A DNA stretch of 52,020 nucleotides, taken from contig CAMYVB010000013.1 in assembly GCA_947302175.1 (NCBI GenBank), positions 1 through 52,020 on the forward strand, read 5' to 3'. The translations under genes and the position numbers were made by a program. Positions within the stretch are counted from its first letter, which is position 1, and the number at the start of each line of letters is the position of its first letter. Below, one piece after another: positions 35,426 through 45,349 of this stretch. The notes under the pieces were generated by a model that saw only the letters and a program-made list of their open reading frames with translations, searched no databases and was not told the DNA's origin. This stretch comes from an uncultured Bacteroidales bacterium. Lineage in GTDB: Bacteria; Bacteroidota; Bacteroidia; Bacteroidales; UBA932.

Positions 35426-36118
35426 TTATACGTCTGCGATTTTGAATGGATTGTAGGATATGCCCTCGTCGAAGGTGTCGAGCTTCTCTTTCTTCTTCAA
35501 TGAGTTGACTATCAGGGTGGTGACGGGGAGAATGATTATTTCGTAAAGCACCTTGACGCTGATTTGCAGCGCTGCGAGCTTGAGGATCTGCGTAGCGGGG
35601 AGTATTGCGGCGAATACTATGGGGTAGAAGACTATCGAGTCGGCAAGTTCGCCGGCGAGCGAAGATATGATGGCCCTCCAGCCAAAGCCGCGGCCCTTGG
35701 AGGATACTTTCATGCAGCTCATTACCCAGGCGTTGACGTGAGAACCCAGGAGAAAAGCGATGAGCGAAGCGGCGGTCGTGATGGGGACCATGTGGAAAAG
35801 GCCGTTGAAGGAGCTTGCGATCTGATGCGCGGCGGGGTCGATGGGGGCGGGGAGTGCCCTCACTACGTCGGACATGATGGCCGTAAAGAGGCTGAGGGCG
35901 AAGGCGAGCCAAATGACGAGGCGGGCTTTGCGGTAGCCGTAAACTTCTGTCAGACAGTCGTTAAGGATGTAAGAAACCGGGAAGATCAACACTGCGCCCG
36001 AGAGCTGCAGGTCGAAGAAAGGAATCTTCCACAGGCGGGGGACGAAGAAGTTGGAGGTGATGAGGCAGACCGCGAGGGTCATCGAGATAATGAGGAATCT
36101 CGTGCTGAATTTTGACAT
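35426..36118 (-). CDS. yhhQ: Queuosine precursor transporter YhhQ
   Basis: Vitamin-transporter-like membrane protein (VUT family) that imports queuosine precursors. The 230-aa product has about six membrane helices. The diagnostic blocks are [21 protein letters not shown] and [18 protein letters not shown]. Its pairing with queF suggests that the organism combines salvage of preQ0/preQ1 with reduction. The start is set by ATG at 36118 and a promoter about 75 nt upstream. No preQ1 riboswitch could be recognised in the leader. Confidence 0.93.
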   Translation of the reverse strand: MSKFSTRFLIISMTLAVCLITSNFFVPRLWKIPFFDLQLSGAVLIFPVSYILNDCLTEVYGYRKARLVIWLAFALSLFTAIMSDVVRALPAPIDPAAHQIASSFNGLFHMVPITTAASLIAFLLGSHVNAWVMSCMKVSSKGRGFGWRAIISSLAGELADSIVFYPIVFAAILPATQILKLAALQISVKVLYEIIILPVTTLIVNSLKKKEKLDTFDEGISYNPFKIADV

Positions 36119-36194
36119 GTCTTTCTTGTTTTTTTACGTGGTTTCAAGAACACAGGGCCTGGGGCTTGTCGGGCCTTAGGTCCCTTCGGGATTG

Positions 36195-36225
36195 CAAATT
36201 TAGATTATTTTTCTTATGTTGCAAT
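36195..36225 (-). promoter_or_regulatory. Promoter of yhhQ-queF
   Basis: On minus, TTG (36224-36222), 19 nt, then TAAATTTG (36202-36195). Full consensus match with a leader of roughly 70 nt. Confidence 0.6.
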
Positions 36226-36276
36226 CTTAAAACACAGGAATAGCCAATTATTCCAATTTTTTAATCCCAAATATCT

Positions 36277-39200
36277 ATGAAACCAAAACTGTTAATCAGT
36301 GTGTTCTGCACGCTTTTGCTCCTCGCCGGGGGACTCTTCTCTCCCGCCCAGGCGCAGACGCGCACGGTCCGCGGCACGGTCATTTCGTCGGAAGACAATG
36401 AGCCCGTCATCGGAGCGTTCGTGACTGTCGAAGGAGCCAAGGGCGTCGGAACCATTACCGACATCGACGGTAACTTCGTCCTCGACAAGGTGCCGTCTTC
36501 AGCCAAGACGCTCCTTGTCTCCTTCATGGGTTACGAAGACCAGAAGGTCCCCGTGAAAGACAATGTCCAGGTGCGTCTCAATCCCGATTCCGAGCTCCTC
36601 GAGCAGGCAGTCGTGACCGGTATGCAGCAGGTCGACAGGCGTCTGTTCACCGGTTCCACCGCCAAGCTCGACGCCACCGAGACCAACATCTCCGGTATCG
36701 CCGACGTCTCCCGTTCCCTCGAGGGTAGGGTTGCTGGCGTGTCCGTCCAGAATGTATCCGGTACCTTCGGAACGGCTCCTAAGATCCGCGTCCGCGGCGC
36801 CACTTCCATCTACGGCTCCTCCAAGCCGCTGTGGGTCGTGGACGGTGTGATTATGGAAGACGTCGTTGACGTCGATGCTGAAGACCTCAGCTCCGGCGAC
36901 GCCAACACCCTGATTTCCTCGGCCATCGCAGGTCTGAACTCCGACGATATCGAGTCCTTCGATATCCTCAAGGACGGTTCCGCAACCTCCATCTACGGTG
37001 CCCGCGCCATGGCCGGCGTTATCGTCGTCACCACCAAGAAGGGCCGCTCCGGCCAGAGCCATGTCGGCTACACCGGAGAGTACACCATCCGCCTCAAGCC
37101 CAGCTACGCCGAGTTCAACATCATGAACTCCCAGGACCAGATGTCCATCTACCAGGAGCTTGAGCAGAAGGGCTACCTCAACTACTCCCGCCTCGCCAAT
37201 GCTTCCGAAAGCGGCGTTTACGGCAAGATGTACCAGCTCTTCTCCCAGGTGGATCCCGTCACCGGCCAGTTCGCCCTTGCGCAGACCGACGAGGCAGTCG
37301 CAGCGTATCTGCGCGCCGCCGAGTACCGCAACACCGACTGGTTCGACAAGCTCTTTACCAACAGCATCCAGCACAACCACTCCGTCTCCATGTCCGGCGG
37401 TACCGATAGGGGCAACTACTACGCCTCCCTCTCCGTCATGGACGATCCGGGCTGGACTCTCCAGAGCTCCGTCAGGCGCTACACCGCCAACATCAACTCC
37501 ACCTTCCGTCTCTTTGACAACGTGACCCTGAACCTCATCGGCAACTCCTCGTACCGTAAGCAGAGGGCTCCCGGCACCTTGTCATCCTCGACCGACGCAG
37601 TGTCCGGCCAGGTAAGGCGCGACTTCGATATCAACCCTTATTCCTACGCCCTCAACACCTCCCGCGCCCTCGACCCCGACGTGTTCTACACCCGCAACTA
37701 CGCTCCCTTCAACATTCTCTATGAGCTGGACAACAACTACATCGACCTCGACGTGGTGAACCTCCGTTTCCAGGGAGAACTGAAGTGGAAAGTGTTCAAG
37801 CACCTCGAACTCGCCGCCCTCATCGCCTCGAAGTACGCTTCCACAAGGCGTGAGCACTACATACTCGACGAGTCCAACCAGGCTCTCGCCTACAGGGCCG
37901 CCTACACCACCACCATCCGCGACGCTAACCCCTTCTTCTACACCGACCCCGACGTCCTCTACGACATCCCTTCCACCGTACTCCCTTACGGCGGTATCTA
38001 TCAGAGCACGTCCAACACCATGTCCGGCTGGGACACCCGCGTTTCCGCCAACTACAGCCAGACCTTCGCTGAGATCCACACCCTCAATGCCTTCGGCGGT
38101 ATGGAAGTCAACTCCATTGACCGTCACGAGACCTGGTTCCGCGGCTGGGGCATGCAGTACGGCATGGGCGAAATCGCCAAGTACGACTACCGCATCTTCA
38201 AGAAAGGTGCTGAGGAGAACAGCCAGTACTTCACCCTGGACAACACCCACGAGCGCCGCGCCGCCTTCTTCGGCACCTTCACATACGCCCTGATGAACCG
38301 CTACTCCATCAACGGCACCATACGTTACGAAGGTTCCAACCGCCTCGGTAAGGCCCGCTCCGCCCGCTGGCTTCCCACATGGAACGTCTCCGGCAGGTGG
38401 AACATCTCCGACGAGCCCTGGATGCGTCCCATCCAGAACACCGTCTCCCACGCAGCCCTCAAGGCCTCCTACTCCCTGACCGCTGAGAGCGGCCCTTCAT
38501 GGGTCACCAACTCCAACCCCGTCTTCGAGTCCTACAACCCCTGGAGGAACAACGCTCGCGACGGTGAGACCGGCCTCGAGACCGCATCGCTCGCCAACCC
38601 CGACCTCACCTTCGAAAAGAAGAACGAGCTCAACATAGGCATCGAACTCGGCTTCTTCGACAACAGGATCAACTTCGTCGCAGACTGGTACAAGCGTAAC
38701 AACTTCGACCTCATCGCAGTGACTAACACCCAGGGCATAGGCGGCGAGCTCACCAAGTACGGTAACGTGGCTTCCATGAAGTCCGACGGTTACGAGCTGT
38801 CCCTCACGACGACCAACATCCGCTCGAAAGACTTCAAGTGGACTACCAACTTCATCTGGTCCCACTCCCACAACATCATCACCCAGCTCTACACGACAAA
38901 GAGGGTCATTGACCTGATTAAGGGCACCGGCTTCGGTTACGAGGGCTACCCCAACCATTCCATCTTCTCCATCCCCTTCAACGGCCTGAACGACGAAGGT
39001 CTTCCCACCTTCCTCTACAAGGACGGTGAAATCACCGTGGACGGCATCTATTTCCAGACTTCCGCCTCCGACCCCAAGGAGATCGAATGGCTCCGGTACT
39101 CCGGTACCGCCGACCCGACCGGTGTCGGCTCCATCGGCAACACCTTCGAGTGGAAGGGTCTGCGCCTCAACGTCTACGTGACCGGTTCGTTTGGCAACGT

Positions 39201-39630
39201 CGTCAGGCTCGACCCCGTCTTCCATTCTTCCTACTCCGACCTTGACGCTATGCCCAAGGAATTCAAGAACCGCTGGATGGTTCCCGGCGATGAGCAGTAC
39301 ACCACCGTCCCCACCATCGCTTCCCGCCTGCAGAACGTCAATTACAGCCACCTGTCCTACGCCTACAACGCTTACAACTACTCCACCGAGCGTATAGCCA
39401 GCGGAGACTTCGTCCGCCTCAAGGAAGTGTCCCTCAGCTACGACCTGCCCAAGACCTTTGTCAAGAAGCTCAAGCTCAGCAACATGTCGCTCAAGCTCCA
39501 GGGCACCAACCTCCTGCTGCTCTACGCCGATCCCAAGCTCAACGGCCAGGATCCTGAGTTCTTCAACACCGGCGGTGTGGCAGTTCCTCTCGCAAAGCAG
39601 TTCACCCTGACCCTGAAAATGGGCATCTAA
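36277..39630 (+). CDS. susC: SusC/RagA-type TonB-dependent outer-membrane receptor
   Basis: TonB-driven outer-membrane importer, 1117 aa. Signal peptide residues 1-27 (SPAQAQ). A carboxypeptidase-regulatory-like domain follows at ~29-110 (RGTVISSEDNEPVIGAFVTV, GTITDIDGNF). The plug has VRGATSIYGSSKPLWVVDGV and LKDGSATSIYGARAMAGVI, signatures of the SusC/RagA family. The rest is barrel strands, ending in PLAKQFTLTLKMGI. It is followed 12 nt later by susD, so the two form a lidded transport complex. Whether the cargo is glycan or peptide cannot be told from the receptor; the neighbours include no glycoside hydrolases. Confidence 0.95.
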   Translation: MKPKLLISVFCTLLLLAGGLFSPAQAQTRTVRGTVISSEDNEPVIGAFVTVEGAKGVGTITDIDGNFVLDKVPSSAKTLLVSFMGYEDQKVPVKDNVQVRLNPDSELLEQAVVTGMQQVDRRLFTGSTAKLDATETNISGIADVSRSLEGRVAGVSVQNVSGTFGTAPKIRVRGATSIYGSSKPLWVVDGVIMEDVVDVDAEDLSSGDANTLISSAIAGLNSDDIESFDILKDGSATSIYGARAMAGVIVVTTKKGRSGQSHVGYTGEYTIRLKPSYAEFNIMNSQDQMSIYQELEQKGYLNYSRLANASESGVYGKMYQLFSQVDPVTGQFALAQTDEAVAAYLRAAEYRNTDWFDKLFTNSIQHNHSVSMSGGTDRGNYYASLSVMDDPGWTLQSSVRRYTANINSTFRLFDNVTLNLIGNSSYRKQRAPGTLSSSTDAVSGQVRRDFDINPYSYALNTSRALDPDVFYTRNYAPFNILYELDNNYIDLDVVNLRFQGELKWKVFKHLELAALIASKYASTRREHYILDESNQALAYRAAYTTTIRDANPFFYTDPDVLYDIPSTVLPYGGIYQSTSNTMSGWDTRVSANYSQTFAEIHTLNAFGGMEVNSIDRHETWFRGWGMQYGMGEIAKYDYRIFKKGAEENSQYFTLDNTHERRAAFFGTFTYALMNRYSINGTIRYEGSNRLGKARSARWLPTWNVSGRWNISDEPWMRPIQNTVSHAALKASYSLTAESGPSWVTNSNPVFESYNPWRNNARDGETGLETASLANPDLTFEKKNELNIGIELGFFDNRINFVADWYKRNNFDLIAVTNTQGIGGELTKYGNVASMKSDGYELSLTTTNIRSKDFKWTTNFIWSHSHNIITQLYTTKRVIDLIKGTGFGYEGYPNHSIFSIPFNGLNDEGLPTFLYKDGEITVDGIYFQTSASDPKEIEWLRYSGTADPTGVGSIGNTFEWKGLRLNVYVTGSFGNVVRLDPVFHSSYSDLDAMPKEFKNRWMVPGDEQYTTVPTIASRLQNVNYSHLSYAYNAYNYSTERIASGDFVRLKEVSLSYDLPKTFVKKLKLSNMSLKLQGTNLLLLYADPKLNGQDPEFFNTGGVAVPLAKQFTLTLKMGI

Positions 39631-39642
39631 TACCGCTGCCAT

Positions 39643-41238
39643 ATGAAAAATATATTCAAATATATAGTACTCATCGCAGGCGTAGCCCTCTGCGCAGTTT
39701 CCTGCGACAAGTTCCTCGACACGATGCCCGACAACCGTACGGAGATCGACTCTCCCACGAAGGTCAAGGCACTCCTCGTCTCAGCCTATCCCACGCGCCA
39801 CTACGCTCTCTTCGCGGAGCTTCTCTCCGACGACTGCGATGACAACGGCGCCGTCGTGTCCAACAACAGCCCCGGTCGCTACTACGAGCAGATCTGGAAC
39901 TGGCAGGATATCACCGAGACCGCCAACGACTCTCCCGACAACGTGTGGACCAACAACTGGGGATGCATCGCAGCAGCCAACCAGGCCCTCGAGGCCATTG
40001 AAGAGCTCGGCGGCAAGGACAATCCCGAGCTTAGCGCTTCCTACGGCGAGGCCCTCATCTGCCGCGCCTCGGCCCACTTCACGCTCGTCAATCTCTTCTG
40101 CCTCAACTACAATCCCGCCACCGCCGCCACTGACCAGGGCATCCCCTACATGGAAGAGCCTGAAAAGTCTCTTAACCCCAAGTATGAGCGCGGTAACGTG
40201 GCAGATGTCTATGCAAAGATCGACCGCGACGTCGAAGAAGGTCTCAAGTACATAGGCGACGAATACAACGTCCCCAAATACCACTTCACCCGTCAGGCGG
40301 CCTACGCTTTCGCGACCCGCTTCTATCTGTTCTACCAGAAGTACGACAAGGCTATCGAGTGCGCCAACGCCTGCCTCGGTTCCGCTCCTGCCAATCTCCT
40401 CCGCAACTACGACGAGATGCAGGCCAACTACGGCAACATCACCGACGCCTCCATCGCTTACGTCAGCTCCGACGTGAAGTCCAACCTGCTTCTCCAGACC
40501 AACATGTCCAGCATGTTCGCCTACTTCTTCCGCAACTACTCGGGTTCCTACAAGCGCTTCGGCTTCAACACCAAGATAGCCGAGACCGAAGTGTTCTACG
40601 CCAAGTCCCCCTGGGCTCCGGACGGCCTCACCGCTTCCGGCTACCGCTGGCGTCCCCGCAACTACAACTCTTCCAACCTGCACTACACCCTGCTTTGGAA
40701 GATTCCCAGCATGTTCGAGTACACTGATCCCGTTGCAGGCATCGGTTACCGCCAGACCATCGTCGCTTCTTTGACCGCAGACGAAGTCCTTCTCGAAAGA
40801 GCTGAGGCCTACGTCCTCTCCGGCAACTACCAAGCCGCCGTGGACGACCTTAATATGTGGGCGAAGAACTTCTACGTCAGTCCCACGGTCATGACTCCCG
40901 CCTCCATCCAGGAATTCTACGCCGGTGTTCCTTACTACACCTGGATTGATCCCACCTCGAAGAGGCACCTCAATCCCGCTTTCGAAATCGACAGCGAAGG
41001 CTCGGTCCAGGAAGCCATGATTCACGCTGTTCTCAACGCTAAGCGCATCGAGAACTTTGCCTACGGTATGCGCTGGCTTGACATCAAGCGTTACGGCATC
41101 AAGATTTACCGCCGTTTCTCCGACGCCAATGCATATATCGACCATATCTCCGACTCTCTCGACGTGAATGACCTCAGACGTGCCATCCAGGTCCCTCAGA
41201 GAGCCCGTGACGCCGGTCTCGAACCCACCAAACGCTAA
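39643..41238 (+). CDS. susD: SusD/RagB-type substrate-binding lipoprotein
   Basis: A 531-aa surface lipoprotein (AVSC, Cys21) forming the lid on the SusC-type receptor. The N-terminal DKFLDTMPDNRTEIDSPTKV block and the tetratricopeptide-like helices (AEAYVLSGNYQAAVDDLNMW) fit the RagB/SusD family, as does the C-terminal KRIENFAYGMRWLDIKRYG motif. It is one of the long, divergent SusDs with insertions around the binding face. Confidence 0.93.
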   Translation: MKNIFKYIVLIAGVALCAVSCDKFLDTMPDNRTEIDSPTKVKALLVSAYPTRHYALFAELLSDDCDDNGAVVSNNSPGRYYEQIWNWQDITETANDSPDNVWTNNWGCIAAANQALEAIEELGGKDNPELSASYGEALICRASAHFTLVNLFCLNYNPATAATDQGIPYMEEPEKSLNPKYERGNVADVYAKIDRDVEEGLKYIGDEYNVPKYHFTRQAAYAFATRFYLFYQKYDKAIECANACLGSAPANLLRNYDEMQANYGNITDASIAYVSSDVKSNLLLQTNMSSMFAYFFRNYSGSYKRFGFNTKIAETEVFYAKSPWAPDGLTASGYRWRPRNYNSSNLHYTLLWKIPSMFEYTDPVAGIGYRQTIVASLTADEVLLERAEAYVLSGNYQAAVDDLNMWAKNFYVSPTVMTPASIQEFYAGVPYYTWIDPTSKRHLNPAFEIDSEGSVQEAMIHAVLNAKRIENFAYGMRWLDIKRYGIKIYRRFSDANAYIDHISDSLDVNDLRRAIQVPQRARDAGLEPTKR

Positions 41239-41246
41239 CCTAAAGA

Positions 41247-42182
41247 ATGGCAGATATGAAAAAATATATTTTGCTTTTCGCCGTCGCGCTTTTCGCTCTG
41301 AGCCTCTCTTCCTGCCGCAAGGAAGACCCTCTCAATCCCGAAAGTATCATTACGGTCAATACGAAGGAAAAGAATGACTTCGATAAATGGCTGGAAGCGA
41401 ACTTCGTCAATCCCTACAACATTTCGATCAAGTATCGTTATGAGATGGACCAGACCTCCAGCTACTCCTACTACACCATTCCTGCCGACCTTGAGTGCTC
41501 CATCATCATGGCCCACCTGGTGAAGTACCTGTGCATCGACTCCTACGACGAAGTCGCCGGTGTCAAGTTCACCCGCACCTACTTCCCCAAGATGTTCTTC
41601 TTTATCGGCGAATGGGAATACAGCAACAACGGCACCTTCCGTCTCGGTACCGCCGAGGGCGGCAAGAAGATCATCCTCACCGGATTGAACTATCTTCCCT
41701 ACGTAATGCAGGGCGCCTACAGCTCATACCGCGGCGACCCCGAGGGCGGTCTTAACCACTACTACGTGAAGACCATTCACCACGAGTTCACCCACATCCT
41801 CAACCAGACCAAGGACTTCCCGGCCGACTTCAGGCTCGTGACTCCCACATCCTATGTCGCCGACTCCTGGTCCGACGCCGAGTACGGAAGCGGCTACCTC
41901 CCTCGTGGCTTCGTCTCTTCCTACTCCCAGAAGGAAGACCGTGAGGACTTCGCCGAGATCCTTTCCCTATACATCACCAATTCCCAGGAGACTTGGGATT
42001 CATGGATGGTTGAGGCAGGTGATGAAGGCGCCCAGCTCATAGAGGCCAAGCTCAGCATAGTCAAGAGCTACATGCGCACTACTTTCGAAATCGACCTCGA
42101 CGTCCTTCGCGACGTCGTGCTCCGCCGCCAGGCTGAAGTCTTCAACGGCGAAGTCGACCTCAGATCCCTTGAAATTCTTTAA
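41247..42182 (+). CDS. SusCD-associated zinc metallohydrolase lipoprotein (HExxH)
   Basis: A 311-aa lipoprotein (LSSC) with a gluzincin-like site: HHEFTHILNQ gives HExxH at residues 179-183, and EDREDFAEILS, about 50 residues on, could supply a third ligand. It matches what is known of the substrate-import-associated zinc metallohydrolase lipoprotein family found beside SusC/SusD. It may trim peptides or another substrate at the surface before uptake. A second in-frame ATG at 41256 (MKKYILLF) is equally plausible as start. It follows susD by 8 nt. Confidence 0.82.
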   Translation: MADMKKYILLFAVALFALSLSSCRKEDPLNPESIITVNTKEKNDFDKWLEANFVNPYNISIKYRYEMDQTSSYSYYTIPADLECSIIMAHLVKYLCIDSYDEVAGVKFTRTYFPKMFFFIGEWEYSNNGTFRLGTAEGGKKIILTGLNYLPYVMQGAYSSYRGDPEGGLNHYYVKTIHHEFTHILNQTKDFPADFRLVTPTSYVADSWSDAEYGSGYLPRGFVSSYSQKEDREDFAEILSLYITNSQETWDSWMVEAGDEGAQLIEAKLSIVKSYMRTTFEIDLDVLRDVVLRRQAEVFNGEVDLRSLEIL

Positions 42183-42199
42183 TACAGGAGGAAATGATT

Positions 42200-43516
42200 A
42201 TGAAAGCAATGATATTATTCAGGAATTCAGCTATCGCGCTTCTTGCCATAGCCTCCCTTTTCTCCTGCAAGATTACCGAGGATCCCGTATTCGAAAAGAG
42301 CGCAACCGTAAGGCTCAACGAGGCGATGGATAATGCAGCCAAGGTGCTGACTTCCCCCGCCAACGGATGGGTAATGTACTACTATCCCGAAGGTGACCAG
42401 ATCTACGGCGGATACACCTACGTCATGCAGTTTGACGGCAAGAGAGTCACTGTCGGCGGCGAGCTTTTCCCCGAAATGGCTACTTCCCTCTATTCCATCA
42501 CCAACGACAGCGGCCCTGTCCTCTCGTTCGACACCAACAACCACGTGTTCCACTATTTCGCCACCCCTTCGGGCAGCACCAGCAACCTCTACGGTGAGTC
42601 CGGTCTGTACCAGGGCTACAAGGGCGACTTCGAGTTCATCATCATGAAGGCCACCAACGAGGAAGTCATCCTCCGCGGTAAGCGCACCGGCAACCACATC
42701 GTGATGAAGCCCCTCGCAGAGTCCATGCATTCCTATCTTAATAAGGTGGTCAAGATGAGCGAGGACGTGTTCGTTAGCAACTTTGACGGTAAAGCCGGCT
42801 CAGACGCTGTCAATATCTACCTCTCCCTTGGTGACAGGCAGGCCACAGTCTCTCTTCCCGACGTAAAGGACGAGAACGGAAAAGCCCTTAGCAAGAAGGT
42901 TGCCTATATCTTCACCGATACAGGTCTTCAGTTCTACGATGATGTGGTTCTCAACGGCCACACCTTCAATGTCTTCACCTTTGACTCCGCGACCAAGAGC
43001 CTCGTTGCTGACGGCGTCACCTACAAGGGTTCCCTCCCTGCAGGCTGGCACAACTACCAGGACTTCATCGGTAACTACTCCCTTGTCTATAAGGACGGCG
43101 ATGCCACTATGACCGGCATCAGCATCTCTGAGCTCGTAAACGGCAAGACCTTCGTTGTCTCCGGCCTCAGCCGGCAGTTCGACGTTCTTGGCACTTATGA
43201 CCTTGGTCTTGGCCGCATGATGATCCAGGCCCAGTACGTAGGCGTCGAAGGCGATTATCGCGTCATGATGGCTGCCTGTGATAACAACGCCGGCAAAGTC
43301 CAGTACACCACCGGTGGTATGTACGGTGTCCTTAGCGACGACGGCACCGAGATGACCTGGGTCAACAACCAGCTCTGGTCCGGCCGCACTTGCGACACGT
43401 TCATCCTCTACTACTTCACTGCCGCAGGCACCCGAGTCGGTGCCGCCAGCGCCCCCTGGGTATTCAGCAATGACAGCAACGAGTGCTGGGGCTGGCAGAA
43501 GTTCGTCCGTCAGTAA
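42200..43516 (+). CDS. DUF4302-type lipoprotein
   Basis: A 438-aa surface lipoprotein (FSC) of the DUF4302 type: NGWVMYYYPEGDQIYGGYTYVMQFD is the recognisable N-terminal block, followed by beta-rich sequence. A rare good Shine-Dalgarno, AGGAGG at 42186-42191, is 8 nt before the ATG at 42200, so that start is preferred over the ATG at 42194. Members commonly sit with SusCD and the HExxH lipoprotein, as here. It probably binds the same surface substrate. No catalytic motif is seen. Confidence 0.75.
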   Translation: MKAMILFRNSAIALLAIASLFSCKITEDPVFEKSATVRLNEAMDNAAKVLTSPANGWVMYYYPEGDQIYGGYTYVMQFDGKRVTVGGELFPEMATSLYSITNDSGPVLSFDTNNHVFHYFATPSGSTSNLYGESGLYQGYKGDFEFIIMKATNEEVILRGKRTGNHIVMKPLAESMHSYLNKVVKMSEDVFVSNFDGKAGSDAVNIYLSLGDRQATVSLPDVKDENGKALSKKVAYIFTDTGLQFYDDVVLNGHTFNVFTFDSATKSLVADGVTYKGSLPAGWHNYQDFIGNYSLVYKDGDATMTGISISELVNGKTFVVSGLSRQFDVLGTYDLGLGRMMIQAQYVGVEGDYRVMMAACDNNAGKVQYTTGGMYGVLSDDGTEMTWVNNQLWSGRTCDTFILYYFTAAGTRVGAASAPWVFSNDSNECWGWQKFVRQ

Positions 43517-43534
43517 CAGATAAAACTCTAGGAC

Positions 43535-45067
43535 ATGAAAAATTTATTCAGAATATTTTCCTGCATAGCTCTTGCTTCGGCTCTTCTTGTCTCCTGCGAC
43601 ATCTGGCCGAAGGAGGAGCCCGTAGAGCCCGTAGTGGTCAACGACGGCCTGTCGGTAGTGTCTTGCGACCTTGAGTATCTTCCCGAGGGCGGCACCGGCA
43701 CCATCGTCGCTTCGAAGAGCTCTTCCCTTGCTGCAGTTTCCGACAAGACTTGGTGCTCCGTCTCCGTAGTTGGTGCAACAGTCAATGTGACCGTCGCGCC
43801 CTATACCGGCAAGGAGTCCCGCTACAGCAAGATTACCCTCACTTCAGGCGACGAGACCACCGATGTGACCATCTGCCAGTTCGGCGAGGTCGTAGGCGGC
43901 CTGTACGACCTTGGTGATGTCACCGCTCCCGTTGAGGGCGACGTCGTGAAAGTCCCCGTGAAGCTCAACGTCCCCATCAAGCTCGAGACTGTTGAATCCT
44001 GGATACATCCTTCTTATGAGAACAATCTGATCACCATCGTTGTGGATCCCAACTCCGAGCCTATGACCCGTATGGGCACTGTCCGCTATGAGGCAGGTTC
44101 GGTTTCGGGCTTCTTCGAGGTGACTCAGTATCCCGAGTTCAAGAGGGAGACCGACTGGACTCTCGCCCTTGGCGATGTGCCCTACAAGTATCCTTATTTC
44201 GAGCCCACTGTAATTGCTACGGTTCCCGGCAGCGATTACTACTACCTTGCTTTCTATCCCGCTTCTGAAGTCCCCACGGATGTTGAAAGCTGGATTTTCG
44301 CAGAGGTTGCTCCCAAGATGAGGAACGAGCTCATTGCAAAGGTTGAGGCTGCTCCCGGCTCTTCGCTTGTCAGCTATCTCAGCTCCGGCAACACCAGCCA
44401 GGTGTTCGGCGGCCAGCAGATGGGCGACGCCTACATCATCGCCGTGGGCTTTGGCTCCAACGGTCTGGTGTCGGGCAAGTACCAGTTCCAGAAGGTCACC
44501 ATCGCCGATACTCGTCCTATGTATTATAAGTGGACGGGCAAGTGGACCCTCAGCGGCAAGGCAATCGACGGTTCCGCCTATACTGAGACTGTCGAGCTCC
44601 TGGTCGATGAGACCGATGTCGATGCCGATGGCAATCAGCTCGAGAAGTATCTCGTGGCCCGCGGCCTTGGCAGCAAGAACGCCATAGCTGCCGGTCTTGT
44701 TCCCGGTGAGGGCTATGAGGATGTGTATGTGATTGTCAATGACGACTATTCCATCACCTTCTACGGCCAGAACTGCGGCAAGAAATTCACTCACCCCGAT
44801 CGTGGCGCAGGCTGCTATCTGCAGCTTATTTCGATGTACATCAAAGCCGGTGCCACCAGCTACACCAATGTGACCGGCGGTAAGTTCATGACCCTGAAGA
44901 TGCGTGACGACCTCAAGACGACCGACATTACCATCCTTGAGCGCAGCGCAGGCCTTCCCTTCAAGGCTTTCCGTTACCGTCTCGTGAACTCCGCCGGCAG
45001 CGCCTACACCATCGGTGGCAACGCAGCCACAATCTCCCTCGACGAGAACCTCACTTTCTCAAGGTAG
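43535..45067 (+). CDS. BACON-domain surface lipoprotein
   Basis: A 510-aa lipoprotein (LLVSC, Cys21). Residues ~35-115 form a BACON-like beta-sandwich (typical ending EssrYSKITLTSGDETTDVTICQ), and a second related domain ends at VRYEAGSVSGFFEVTQYP near 205. The C-terminal ~300 residues include a segment similar in style to MAC/lipocalin-like barrels (YYKWTGKWTLSGKAIDG) and have no catalytic motif that I recognise. BACON domains occur in Bacteroidota surface proteins and act as spacers or binders. It is the last gene of the SusCD operon and ends at a strong terminator. Confidence 0.78.
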   Translation: MKNLFRIFSCIALASALLVSCDIWPKEEPVEPVVVNDGLSVVSCDLEYLPEGGTGTIVASKSSSLAAVSDKTWCSVSVVGATVNVTVAPYTGKESRYSKITLTSGDETTDVTICQFGEVVGGLYDLGDVTAPVEGDVVKVPVKLNVPIKLETVESWIHPSYENNLITIVVDPNSEPMTRMGTVRYEAGSVSGFFEVTQYPEFKRETDWTLALGDVPYKYPYFEPTVIATVPGSDYYYLAFYPASEVPTDVESWIFAEVAPKMRNELIAKVEAAPGSSLVSYLSSGNTSQVFGGQQMGDAYIIAVGFGSNGLVSGKYQFQKVTIADTRPMYYKWTGKWTLSGKAIDGSAYTETVELLVDETDVDADGNQLEKYLVARGLGSKNAIAAGLVPGEGYEDVYVIVNDDYSITFYGQNCGKKFTHPDRGAGCYLQLISMYIKAGATSYTNVTGGKFMTLKMRDDLKTTDITILERSAGLPFKAFRYRLVNSAGSAYTIGGNAATISLDENLTFSR

Positions 45068-45084
45068 TTGATTCTCTGAATATC

Positions 45085-45119
45085 AAAAAAGGTGACCACG
45101 AAAAGTGGTCACCTTTTTT
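45085..45119 (+). terminator. Terminator of the SusCD operon
   Basis: Stem AAAAAAGGTGACCAC, loop GAAAA, GTGGTCACCTTTTTT: a perfect 15-bp hairpin with a T run, 17 nt after the last stop codon. Confidence 0.93.
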
Positions 45120-45126
45120 CGTCTTT

Positions 45127-45189
45127 CGCCTGCCTCCTCCCGTTATTCGCCTGCCTCCTCCCGTTATTCGCCTGCCTCCTCCCGTCATT
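45127..45189. repeat. Three tandem copies of a 21-bp unit
   Basis: Unit CGCCTGCCTCCTCCCGTTATT occurs at 45127, 45148 and 45169. The third has one change (GTCATT). A partial fourth start (CGCC) follows. It is not CRISPR-like because there are no spacers. Confidence 0.85.
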
Positions 45190-45349
45190 CGCCGTCTTGA
45201 CCGGCGAATCTCGGTCCCTGAGCGGTTCCTGAGCTTGTCGAAGGACCTGCCGAAGAAGGGCCGGCTTGGGAAATAATGTAAAAACTCGAGGGGATAGAAT
45301 GAGGACGCCTTAGGGCGAGGGTCTGTGCTGTGTGCTACTTCAGATACCC

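Noticed and set aside
36119..36194. PreQ1 riboswitch before yhhQ-queF
   Set aside because: The leader has no recognisable preQ1-I or preQ1-II core (C-rich loop plus A-rich tail). Only a promoter could be supported.
39781..41145. 454-codon open frame on the minus strand
   Set aside because: It is antisense to the SusD-type gene and rich in Val/Gly/Glu, a complement artefact. Similar antisense frames opposite susC and potD were dropped for the same reason.
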